A stretch of DNA of 54,417 nucleotides from Bacteroidales bacterium (lineage in GTDB: Bacteria > Bacteroidota > Bacteroidia > Bacteroidales > UBA932), in assembly GCA_017962235.1 (NCBI GenBank), contig JAGCVS010000013.1, positions 1-54,417 of the forward strand, in the 5' to 3' direction. How positions within the stretch are numbered: position 1 is the first letter of the stretch; the number at the start of each line of letters is the position of its first letter. The position numbers and the translations under genes are program-made. The notes beneath the pieces were generated by a model, which was not told the DNA's origin, did no database searches, and saw only the letters and a program-made list of their open reading frames with translations. Below, in pieces: positions 25,342 to 32,890 of the stretch.

Positions 25342-26376
25342 ATGAGATATATGAAGAACTGTTCGATACTGTTGGTTTGCGCCGCCATGGCGCTCGCCGT
25401 GGCCTGCAACGGCTCCCAGAAGAGCAAGCAGAACACCGGCGATAGAGTTCGCGAAGAACTTGTGGAGACCACCGTGCTCCGTCCGGTGGAGGTGATGCGC
25501 ACGATTGATGTGTCCACCACCCTGGAGGGATACCAGAAGATGAGCGTCGCCCCCGGCGTTACGGGCCGCATAGAGCACATCTTTGTGGATGTCGGCAGCC
25601 GCGTGGGACGTGGCGCCAACCTGGTGCGGATGGACCAGCAGCAGTACAACACCACCAAGCTCACCTTTGCCAACCTGGCGCTGGAACTCAGCCGTCTGGA
25701 GGCGCTGGTGGCTTCCGGCGCGGTATCGCAGCAGACGCTGGACCAGACCCGTCTGAGCTACGACCAGACCAAGGAGAGCCTCCGCTTTCTGGAAGAGAAC
25801 ACCTTTGTGAAGGCGCAGTTCGGCGGCGTGATTTCCGCCAAGAATTATGAGGACGGCGAGCTTTACAGCGGACAGGCGATACTGGAACTCACCCAGATCA
25901 ACACTCTCAAGGCGCTGATGCCCATCCCGGAGAGCTACTATCCGCAGGTGAAGGCGGGGATGAAGGTGGATATCCGTTCCGACATCTATCCCGACACCGT
26001 GTTCCCCGCAACGATAGAGATTGTTTATCCCACCATCGACCCGGCGACCCACACCTTCAACGTGAAGGTGCGCATCCCCAACAGCCAGGAGCAGCTCCGC
26101 CCCGGTATGTACGTGCACACTTCGCTGGAAATGGGACAGAGCACCGCGCTGCTGATTCCGTATCAGTCGGTACAGAAGCTCACCGGCGCCAACGACCGCT
26201 ACATCTACCTGAACGAAGGGGGCACCGCCCGTCGCATTTTTGTGCAGATAGGCCAGCGCTTCGACGATATGATAGAGGTGATTTCAGACGAGGTCAAGGA
26301 AGGGGTCGAGGTTGTCACCACCGGCGCTGAGAAGCTGGTGGACGGGTGCAAGCTCAACGTTGCCAAAACTTATTAG
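25342..26376 (+). CDS. RND efflux periplasmic adaptor (membrane fusion protein)
   Basis: Links the pump to the outer-membrane channel. The 344-residue protein has a lipoprotein signal with lipobox LAVAC (about residues 18-22). Next is the first half of the lipoyl-like domain (MSVAPGVTGRIEHIFVDVGSRVGRGANLVRMD), a short alpha-hairpin, the second lipoyl half (LEENTFVKAQFGGVISAKNYEDGEL), then beta-barrel and membrane-proximal domains. It lies between the TolC-like and pump genes with gaps of 3 and 12 bases. An alternative start at 25351 (MKNC) would still leave a signal. Confidence 0.93.
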   Translation: MRYMKNCSILLVCAAMALAVACNGSQKSKQNTGDRVREELVETTVLRPVEVMRTIDVSTTLEGYQKMSVAPGVTGRIEHIFVDVGSRVGRGANLVRMDQQQYNTTKLTFANLALELSRLEALVASGAVSQQTLDQTRLSYDQTKESLRFLEENTFVKAQFGGVISAKNYEDGELYSGQAILELTQINTLKALMPIPESYYPQVKAGMKVDIRSDIYPDTVFPATIEIVYPTIDPATHTFNVKVRIPNSQEQLRPGMYVHTSLEMGQSTALLIPYQSVQKLTGANDRYIYLNEGGTARRIFVQIGQRFDDMIEVISDEVKEGVEVVTTGAEKLVDGCKLNVAKTY

Positions 26377-26388
26377 CAGGAGGACGGT

Positions 26389-29300
26389 ATGAGTATCTAC
26401 AAATCGGCGATTGACAATCCCGTAACCACCATACTGGTGTATGTGGCGGTGGTGATCATCGGCGTGTTCGCGTTCCTGCAGCTGCCGGTGGACCGCTTCC
26501 CCCAGATGGACCCGCCGTACATTACGGTGATGACCACATATCCGGGGGCCAGCGCCTCCGAGGTAGAGGCCAACGTCACCAAGCTGGTGGAGAACAGCCT
26601 CAACTCTGTGGACAACCTCAAGCGACTGACCTCCACCTCAAAGGATAACTATTCCACAGTGCTTCTGGAGATGGAGTGGGGGGCCGACATGGACGAGGCC
26701 ATGAACGATATCCGCTCTTACGTGGATATGCTCAAGGACAACCTTCCCACCGGCTGTACTAACCCCTACATCTTCAAATTCAACTCTTCTGCCGCCCCGG
26801 TAATCGTGTATTCCGTGACGGCCGCTGACAGCTACGCCGGCCTGGACAAGATTATGAACGATGTGGTGGTGCCGCAGCTCAACCGCGTGGACGGCATCGG
26901 CAACATCTCCGTTTCCGGTGCGCCCGAAAGGTATGTCTACATCGATGTGGACCAGAACAAGCTGGACGCGTTCGGCATCCCGCTGGAGAGCATAGGTACT
27001 GCGGTGAGCGCCAACAACGTGAACGTGAGCGGCGGCGTGGTAAAGATGACCAAAGAGCAGTACAACCTGCAGGTGCGCAGCGAGTATATCCTCAGCCGCG
27101 AGATAGAGGATATCGTGGTTACCACAACCGCCACCGGGCAGAAGGTATTCGTGAGGGATGTGGCTTCCGTACGCGACACCATCAAGGACCTCTCTCTGGA
27201 CGAGAAGATCAACGGCCGCGAAGGCGTGCGCATGCGCATCTCCAAGCAGACGGGCGCCAATACCGTGAAGATTTGCCGCGACGTCCGCAAGGAGATAGAG
27301 AGCATCAAGCATAACCTCCCCAGCGACATCGACATCAGGGTGTTGTTCGATACTTCTGAAGAAATCGAGGATTCCATCAATTCACTGGAGGAGTCCATCC
27401 TGTACGCGCTGCTGTTTGTGGTGCTGGTGGTGTTCCTGTTCCTGGGCAAGTGGCGCGCCACCTTCATTATCGGCATCACCATCCCCATCGCCCTGATTGT
27501 GGGTTTCATCTACCTCTGGTTCGTGGGGAGCTCCATCAATATAATCTCGCTCTGCTCGCTCACGGTGGCCATCGGTATGGTGGTGGACGATGCGATTGTG
27601 GTGCTGGAAAACATCTCCAAGCATATAGACCGCGGGTCTTCGCCGCGCGAGGCGGCCATCTACGCCACCAACGAGGTGTGGATATCGGTTATCGCCACCA
27701 CGCTGGTGATTGCAGCGGTATTCATCCCCCTCACCATGCTCAAGGGCATGGCGGGCATGCTGTTCAAGGAGCTGGGCTGGATTGTGACCATTGTGGTTTC
27801 TACATCCACCGCGGTGGCCATCACCCTGACCCCGATGCTGGCCAGCAAGCTGCTCAAGCCGCGCAAGGTATCGGTAGACGAGCAGGGACGTCTGGTAGAG
27901 GAGAAACAGAACAAGGACTGGTATGAAAAGACCGTGGTGCGCGTGCTGGACAAGGTAGACGACTGGTACGCGAACCTGCTCCGCTTCTGCCTGCGGCACA
28001 AGGCGGGCACCCTGATTGTGGCGCTGCTGCTGTTCCTGGGCTCGCTGGTATTCGTATTCACGGGCAAAATCGGCACCGACTTCATGCAGCAGACCGATAA
28101 CAGCCGTATCAGCATCAACATTGAGCTGCAGAACGGCACCAAGATAGAGCAGACGCTGCTCACCGCCCGCGCCATTGAGGCCCGTATCAACGAGCTGGTG
28201 CCCGAGCTGGAGCGCGTGGCTACCACCGCCGGAACCAACGACGCCAGCGGCGCATCGGCCATCTTCAACAATACCACCAACAACACCATCAACATGACGG
28301 TGGTGTGCGTGAAGAAGAATCACCGCAAGCGCTCCATATTCGAGATTGCGGAGGTGCTGCGCGAAGAAATCGCCAAGTATCCGGAGATCGTGCGCTATCA
28401 GTGCGTGGTTTCCAGCGGATTTGGCGGCGGTGGCGGTGCCTCTACCGTGAATGTTGAGGTTTACGGCTATGACTTTGACGCCACCAACATCGTGGCTCAG
28501 GAGGTGAGCGAGGCCATTCGCGCCAACGTGCCCGGAGCCCGCGACATCAAGATCGGCCGCGACAAGGACCGCCCAGAGCTCAACGTGGTGATAGACAAGG
28601 AGAAGGTATCGTCACTGGGGCTCAGCTCCTCCGCCGTGTCCACCTACATCCGCAACCGCGTGAGCGGCCTCACCGTGGGCTATTTGAAAGAGGACGGCGA
28701 CGAATATCCCATCGTGCTCCGTCTCAAGGAAGAGAACCGCAACAGCCTCTCAGATATCATGGACCTCACCATGCCCACTCCGGCGGGAGGCCGTGTGAAG
28801 CTGGGCGAACTGGCGGTGGTGGAGGAGTACTTTGCGCCGCCCAAGATAGACCGCAAGAGCCGTCAGCGCTATATCAGCATCAGCGTAACGCCGTATAAGG
28901 TTTCGCTGGGCGAGCTGGCAGCGCAGATTACCACCGTGATGCAGGACATCAATATGCCCAACGGCGTCACCTACGTGCTCTCCGGAGATTACGAAGAGCA
29001 GCAGGAGAGTTTTGGCAACATGGCGCTGTTGCTGTTCCTGGTGCTGATGCTGGTTTATGTGGTGATGGCTTCGCAGTTTGGATCATTCAGCAAGCCCGCC
29101 ATCATAATGCTGGCCATTCCGTTTGCAATCACCGGCGTAATCATCGCCCTGCTGATAACCAAGACCTCCCTTGACCTCATTGGTGCGCTGGGCCTTATCA
29201 TGCTCACCGGTATCGTGGTAAAGAACGGTATCGTGCTGGTGGATTACATCAACCTGATGCGTGACCGCGGATACGAGCTGGGCGAGGCCATCGCGCTGTC

Positions 29301-29580
29301 CGGCCGCAGCCGTCTGCGCCCCGTACTCATGACGGCGCTCACCACCCTGCTGGGTATGCTCCCCATGGCCCTTTCCACGGGTGAGGGTAGCGAGATGTGG
29401 CACCCCATGGGCGTGGTGGTGATTGGCGGTCTGCTGGTATCCACCTTCATCACCCTGATTGTGGTGCCGGTATTCTACGCCGTGCTCAGCCGCCATGGAG
29501 AGCGTGACATGAAAGAGAAGCAGCGCAAGGAGTATATCTTCATGAAGCTCAACCCAGATGCAGAACCCATTAAACAGTAA
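26389..29580 (+). CDS. RND efflux pump, hydrophobic/amphiphilic (HAE) type
   Basis: Proton-driven inner-membrane pump of 1063 residues, AcrB/MexB-like. It has 12 membrane helices in two homologous halves and two large periplasmic loops. The proton-relay residues are visible: D400 and D401 in GMVVDDAIVV of TM4 and K945 in GIVVKNGIVL of TM10. The N-terminus (MSIYKSAIDNPVTTILVYVAVVI) and the VDRFPQMDPPYITVMTTYPGAS stretch are standard. Substrates may be bile acids, drugs or detergents, which cannot be told apart here; the DD pair argues against heavy-metal CzcA types. Confidence 0.94.
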   Translation: MSIYKSAIDNPVTTILVYVAVVIIGVFAFLQLPVDRFPQMDPPYITVMTTYPGASASEVEANVTKLVENSLNSVDNLKRLTSTSKDNYSTVLLEMEWGADMDEAMNDIRSYVDMLKDNLPTGCTNPYIFKFNSSAAPVIVYSVTAADSYAGLDKIMNDVVVPQLNRVDGIGNISVSGAPERYVYIDVDQNKLDAFGIPLESIGTAVSANNVNVSGGVVKMTKEQYNLQVRSEYILSREIEDIVVTTTATGQKVFVRDVASVRDTIKDLSLDEKINGREGVRMRISKQTGANTVKICRDVRKEIESIKHNLPSDIDIRVLFDTSEEIEDSINSLEESILYALLFVVLVVFLFLGKWRATFIIGITIPIALIVGFIYLWFVGSSINIISLCSLTVAIGMVVDDAIVVLENISKHIDRGSSPREAAIYATNEVWISVIATTLVIAAVFIPLTMLKGMAGMLFKELGWIVTIVVSTSTAVAITLTPMLASKLLKPRKVSVDEQGRLVEEKQNKDWYEKTVVRVLDKVDDWYANLLRFCLRHKAGTLIVALLLFLGSLVFVFTGKIGTDFMQQTDNSRISINIELQNGTKIEQTLLTARAIEARINELVPELERVATTAGTNDASGASAIFNNTTNNTINMTVVCVKKNHRKRSIFEIAEVLREEIAKYPEIVRYQCVVSSGFGGGGGASTVNVEVYGYDFDATNIVAQEVSEAIRANVPGARDIKIGRDKDRPELNVVIDKEKVSSLGLSSSAVSTYIRNRVSGLTVGYLKEDGDEYPIVLRLKEENRNSLSDIMDLTMPTPAGGRVKLGELAVVEEYFAPPKIDRKSRQRYISISVTPYKVSLGELAAQITTVMQDINMPNGVTYVLSGDYEEQQESFGNMALLLFLVLMLVYVVMASQFGSFSKPAIIMLAIPFAITGVIIALLITKTSLDLIGALGLIMLTGIVVKNGIVLVDYINLMRDRGYELGEAIALSGRSRLRPVLMTALTTLLGMLPMALSTGEGSEMWHPMGVVVIGGLLVSTFITLIVVPVFYAVLSRHGERDMKEKQRKEYIFMKLNPDAEPIKQ

Positions 29581-29583
29581 CGT

Positions 29584-29877
29584 ATGAAAGCCGTTTTTAT
29601 AGTGTTCAACCAGGCCAATACGGGCCGTGTGGAGTTCCTGCTTGATGAACTCCGGATTTCCGGTTTCACCCTGTTTGAGGATGTCCAGGGGCGCGGTACC
29701 TCCACCGGCGTGCCCCACCGCGGCACCCACGCCTGGCCCGAGATGAATTCCGCAGTGCTCACAGTTGTGGAAGACGATAAGGTAGACGAGCTGCTGCTCA
29801 CCGTGAAGAAGCTGGACATGCGCAACAAAGAGGTGGGCGTGCGCGCCTTTGTGTGGAATATCGAAAAAGAAGTTTAA
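29584..29877 (+). CDS. PII-like small protein of the RND operon
   Basis: A 97-residue protein that appears to have the ferredoxin-like fold of the PII/CutA group. It begins MKAVFIVFNQANTGRVEFLL with a GFTLFEDVQGRGTSTGVPHRGTHAWP loop, then MNSAVLTVVEDDKVDELL and a final strand. The QGRG loop is where PII proteins bind ligands. It starts 3 bases after the pump stop, so it is co-expressed. Comparable small PII-like proteins accompany some RND and metal-efflux operons, so it may sense a ligand and modulate the pump. This is inference. Confidence 0.7.
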   Translation: MKAVFIVFNQANTGRVEFLLDELRISGFTLFEDVQGRGTSTGVPHRGTHAWPEMNSAVLTVVEDDKVDELLLTVKKLDMRNKEVGVRAFVWNIEKEV

Positions 29878-29882
29878 ATTTG
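29875..29882 (+). promoter_or_regulatory. -7 box (TAAATTTG) of the thioredoxin gene
   Basis: A perfect TAnnTTTG element overlapping the stop of the PII-like gene, 19 bases before the thioredoxin ATG. It allows expression independent of the pump operon. Confidence 0.6.
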
Positions 29883-29901
29883 TATTCACATTTAATCCAA
29901 T

Positions 29902-30222
29902 ATGTTTATGGCACAGATTATCAACGATTCCAATTTTGCCGAGATAATTGCGGGCGGAAAGCCCGTGATGGTAGATTTCTGGGCTACCTGGTGCGGTCCC
30001 TGCCGTGCAATGGCACCCGTGGTGGACGAACTGGCAGCAGAATTCGAAGGCAAGGCAGTGGTTGCCAAGTGCGACGTGGACGAGGCGTCTGACTTTCCCA
30101 CCCAGATGGGTATCCGCAATATCCCCACCTTTATCTTCTTCAAGGATGGCAAGATGGTGGACAGGCTGGTGGGGGTGAATCCCAAGAGTGTCTTTGTTGA
30201 GAAGCTGAACTCACTTTTATAA
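29902..30222 (+). CDS. trxA: Thioredoxin
   Basis: Cytoplasmic disulfide reductase of 106 residues. The active site WCGPC has cysteines 31 and 34, preceded by VMVDFWAT and followed by the cis-proline segment RNIPTFIFFKDGK. No signal peptide is present. ATG 29902 is used; ATG 29908 (MAQII) is equally good. The porin-like gene starts a base or two after the stop, so read-through is likely. Confidence 0.95.
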   Translation: MFMAQIINDSNFAEIIAGGKPVMVDFWATWCGPCRAMAPVVDELAAEFEGKAVVAKCDVDEASDFPTQMGIRNIPTFIFFKDGKMVDRLVGVNPKSVFVEKLNSLL

Positions 30223-30223
30223 G

Positions 30224-30865
30224 ATGAAAAGGATTGTTTGCTGGGCGGCTGCCCTTTGTGCTAGCCTTATGGTGAGCACTTCTGCCGCAGCCGGCGGCGG
30301 GTTCCTCTTCAAGGCGGGACTCACCAATTCCAATATGGACCTCAACCGGGATGTGGCCAGCGTGCTGTCGGATGTCTTCACAGACAGCTTTTTCTCCGAC
30401 TTCACCTGCTACAATATCGGTTTTGGATACCGCACCGGGCAGTGGAACAACTTCAAGCTGCAGCCGGAGCTGGTATACAACGTGCGCGGCACCCGCATAG
30501 ACGAATTCACCCAGTGGAAGATGGCCTATCTGGAGCTTCCGCTCAACATCCAGTGGGGTCTGGACCTTATTGTGATGCGTCCGTACATACAGGTGGCGCC
30601 GTTTGTGGGGTACGACTTCAAGAACACCATAAGCGACACCGAGGCGGGCAACGCCCTGGGCGAGTATACCAAGAACGCCAACCGCTTTGAGTACGGCCTG
30701 AGCCTGGGCGGCGGTATTGACCTGATGAACCGCATCCAGCTCAGCCTCTGCTACAGCTGGAACTTTGGAGACGTGGTGAACCTGGATTCTTACAGGGACG
30801 ACATTTCCGGCATAAGCCGCCGCAACGCCCACTGCCTCCAGTTCTCAATGGCATATTTCTTCTAA
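30224..30865 (+). CDS. Outer-membrane beta-barrel protein (porin-family)
   Basis: A 213-residue protein with a signal peptide (about 1-23, ending SAAA) and a C-terminus ending in aromatic residues (QFSMAYFF), the usual barrel end. Alternating strands such as FSDFTCYNIGFGYRTG, LQPELVYNVRG and QLSLCYSWNFG fit an eight- to ten-strand barrel of the kind annotated as porin-family or PorT-like in Bacteroidota. The function is not known. It lies between thioredoxin and the polyprenyl synthase gene (2-base gap downstream). Confidence 0.8.
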   Translation: MKRIVCWAAALCASLMVSTSAAAGGGFLFKAGLTNSNMDLNRDVASVLSDVFTDSFFSDFTCYNIGFGYRTGQWNNFKLQPELVYNVRGTRIDEFTQWKMAYLELPLNIQWGLDLIVMRPYIQVAPFVGYDFKNTISDTEAGNALGEYTKNANRFEYGLSLGGGIDLMNRIQLSLCYSWNFGDVVNLDSYRDDISGISRRNAHCLQFSMAYFF

Positions 30866-30867
30866 AG

Positions 30868-31824
30868 ATGGGATCGGAGATTAAAGCGTTTCTGGGTGAG
30901 GACTGGCAGAAGTTTGAACGGCTCTTCTCAGAGATGCTCAGCTCCCGGATACCTATCCTGAATAAAGTTAACGAATACATCATCGAGCGCAGCGGAAAGC
31001 AGTTGCGCCCGATGCTCTGTTTATTGACGGCCAGCATGTGCGCCGGGGCGTGCAACGACGCATCGGTGCGCTGCGCGGTGGCGGCGGAGATGATTCACAC
31101 CGCCACTCTGCTGCACGACGATGTGGCGGACGAGAGCGCCGTCCGCCGCGGACATCCCACAATCAGCGCGGTTATGTCCCCCACGGCGTCGGTGCTGGTG
31201 GGCGACTTCTGGCTGTCGCGCGGCGTGGCCACCCTGCTCGAAATCTGCGACAACGAAATCTTCCGCTACTTCACCGTCTGCCTGGGAGATCTGGCAGAGG
31301 GGGAGATGTTCCAGATAGAGCGGGCTGCGGCGCTGGACACCACTTATGATGATTATATATACATCATCGCCCACAAGACATCGTCTCTGTTCTGCGCTGC
31401 CGCCAAAAGCGGGGCGCGCAGCGTAGGGGCTTCAGAAGAACAGATAGCGGCGGTGGAGAGCTTTGCCCGCCATCTGGGGCACGCTTTCCAGATGCGCGAC
31501 GATATTCTGGATTATTCTCCGGCGCTCTCCATTGGCAAGCCCACCGGGCAGGACATCCGTGAGCGAAAGATAACCCTGCCACTGCTGGGGGCGTTTGAAA
31601 ACGCCGGCCCGCAGGCACGTGCGGCCGTGATTGCAGATATAGAGGCCGACCGCTACGACGGCGTGCTCCCCTTTGTGCAGCAACACGGCGGCATCGAATA
31701 CGCTCAGAAGGTTCTGGAGAGCGAAACCGCCCGCGCCGTGGCCGCCCTGGACATCTTCCCGGACACCCCTGCCCGCCAGAAACTCATCTCCCTGGCCCGC
31801 AGCCTCTGCCTCCGCGAAGCGTAA
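30868..31824 (+). CDS. Polyprenyl diphosphate synthase
   Basis: Trans-prenyltransferase of 318 residues that adds isopentenyl units; by size and motifs it most likely supplies the menaquinone side chain (IspB-like). The first aspartate-rich motif HDDVADESAVRRG begins at D84 and the second, RDDILDYS, at D211. A GKQLRPMLCLL segment near residue 40 binds diphosphate. The chain length is set by residues before the first motif, which are AEMIHTATLL, without bulky aromatic residues next to it, consistent with a long product. Confidence 0.93.
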   Translation: MGSEIKAFLGEDWQKFERLFSEMLSSRIPILNKVNEYIIERSGKQLRPMLCLLTASMCAGACNDASVRCAVAAEMIHTATLLHDDVADESAVRRGHPTISAVMSPTASVLVGDFWLSRGVATLLEICDNEIFRYFTVCLGDLAEGEMFQIERAAALDTTYDDYIYIIAHKTSSLFCAAAKSGARSVGASEEQIAAVESFARHLGHAFQMRDDILDYSPALSIGKPTGQDIRERKITLPLLGAFENAGPQARAAVIADIEADRYDGVLPFVQQHGGIEYAQKVLESETARAVAALDIFPDTPARQKLISLARSLCLREA

Positions 31825-31843
31825 AATTAGTACCCGCGGTTGA

Positions 31844-31888
31844 TTTGCGGCAAATGCACATTTTTTTTACCTTTGTGCCACTTGGCAC
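31844..31888 (+). promoter_or_regulatory. Promoter with palindrome at the expected start site, TPR protein gene
   Basis: TTTG (31844-31847) and TACCTTTG (31868-31875) are 20 bases apart, a near-ideal promoter. GTGCCA-CT-TGGCAC (31875-31888) directly follows, centred near the expected transcription start. It could be an operator or a 5'-end hairpin of the message. The leader is about 50 bases. Confidence 0.75.
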
Positions 31889-31933
31889 GCTATGTGCTAT
31901 TTACACCCATTGAACAACATTTTACCTGACATT

Positions 31934-32890
31934 ATGAAAAAGATATTTATCACTTTGGTTGTCGCAATGGCAACATTCGGTTTTGCAAAGGCCCAGGATA
32001 TCGAGGCTGCCGTAACCCTTTACAACGAGGCTGCCACCCTGCTGAACGATGGCAGTGTTGCAGAATCGCTTCCAAAATTCCTTGAGTGTCTTGACATGGC
32101 AAACACGCTTGGCGAAGAGGCCAGCAATGTTGTGAACGACTGTCAGGATATCATCCCCAAGATTTACATGAAGCTCGCAGAAGAGGCTGCAGAGGCTAGC
32201 GAATTTGATACAGCTATCGAAAACTGCCGCAAGGTCCTCGAGACTTCTGCTGCATTCAACAACAACGACGAGGCTTATTCCAAGGCAGAGGGCCTGATTC
32301 CTCAGGTACTCAACGCAAAGGGCGGCGCCCAGATCAACGCCAAGGACTTTGCCGGTGCAATCGAGACCTTCAAGGAGCTGGTTGCTGCCGACGAGACCAA
32401 CACCAAGGCTATGATCCGTCTGGGTCAGTCTTATGTAGGTGCCGGCGATGTTGACTCCGCTATCGAGGCGTTCACCAACGCTGCCACCGCAGGCGAGGGT
32501 ACCAATGTAGAGAAGGATGCCAAGAAGCAGATTTCCAACTGCTACCTCAAGAAGGCTGTCGCTTGCCAGAAGGCTAAGGACAACCGCGGTGCAATGGAGA
32601 ATGCACAGCGTTCTGCAGAGGCAATGGATTCCCCCAACGCAGAGAAGGTTATCGGCGTGAGCGCCCTCAACCTGAAGCAGTACGATGTTGCAATCAACGC
32701 ATTCGAGGCATATCTTGCACTCGCTCCCAATGCAAGCGACAAGGCACAGATCATCTATCAGCTGGCAACCTCTTACGAGGGTCGCAAAGATCGCGCTAAA
32801 GCTTGCGCATACTACAAGCAGATCATCAAAGATCCCAAGTTTGGTGCAGTTGCCAAGTACAAAGTAGAAGAGGAGTTCAAATGCAACTAA
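31934..32890 (+). CDS. Exported tetratricopeptide-repeat protein
   Basis: A 318-residue protein with a signal peptide (MKKIFITLVVAMATFGFAKAQ). The mature part is alpha-helical with at least four TPR-like units (for example FAGAIETFKELVAADETNTKAMIRLGQSYVGAGDVDSAIEAFTNAA, written here only as a description of its 34-residue period). TPR proteins mediate assembly in the periplasm; the partner is unknown. Codons are biased to GCA, GTT and GCT, like the ribosomal genes, which suggests high expression. The frame is open further upstream to 31892, but the signal peptide fixes the ATG at 31934. The last 10 bases overlap the U32 gene. Confidence 0.85.
   Translation: MKKIFITLVVAMATFGFAKAQDIEAAVTLYNEAATLLNDGSVAESLPKFLECLDMANTLGEEASNVVNDCQDIIPKIYMKLAEEAAEASEFDTAIENCRKVLETSAAFNNNDEAYSKAEGLIPQVLNAKGGAQINAKDFAGAIETFKELVAADETNTKAMIRLGQSYVGAGDVDSAIEAFTNAATAGEGTNVEKDAKKQISNCYLKKAVACQKAKDNRGAMENAQRSAEAMDSPNAEKVIGVSALNLKQYDVAINAFEAYLALAPNASDKAQIIYQLATSYEGRKDRAKACAYYKQIIKDPKFGAVAKYKVEEEFKCN

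Noticed and set aside
23962-26118. A 718-codon reverse open frame opposite the TolC-like and adaptor genes
   Set aside because: It is a shadow frame. The forward genes have signal peptides, motifs and tight operon spacing.
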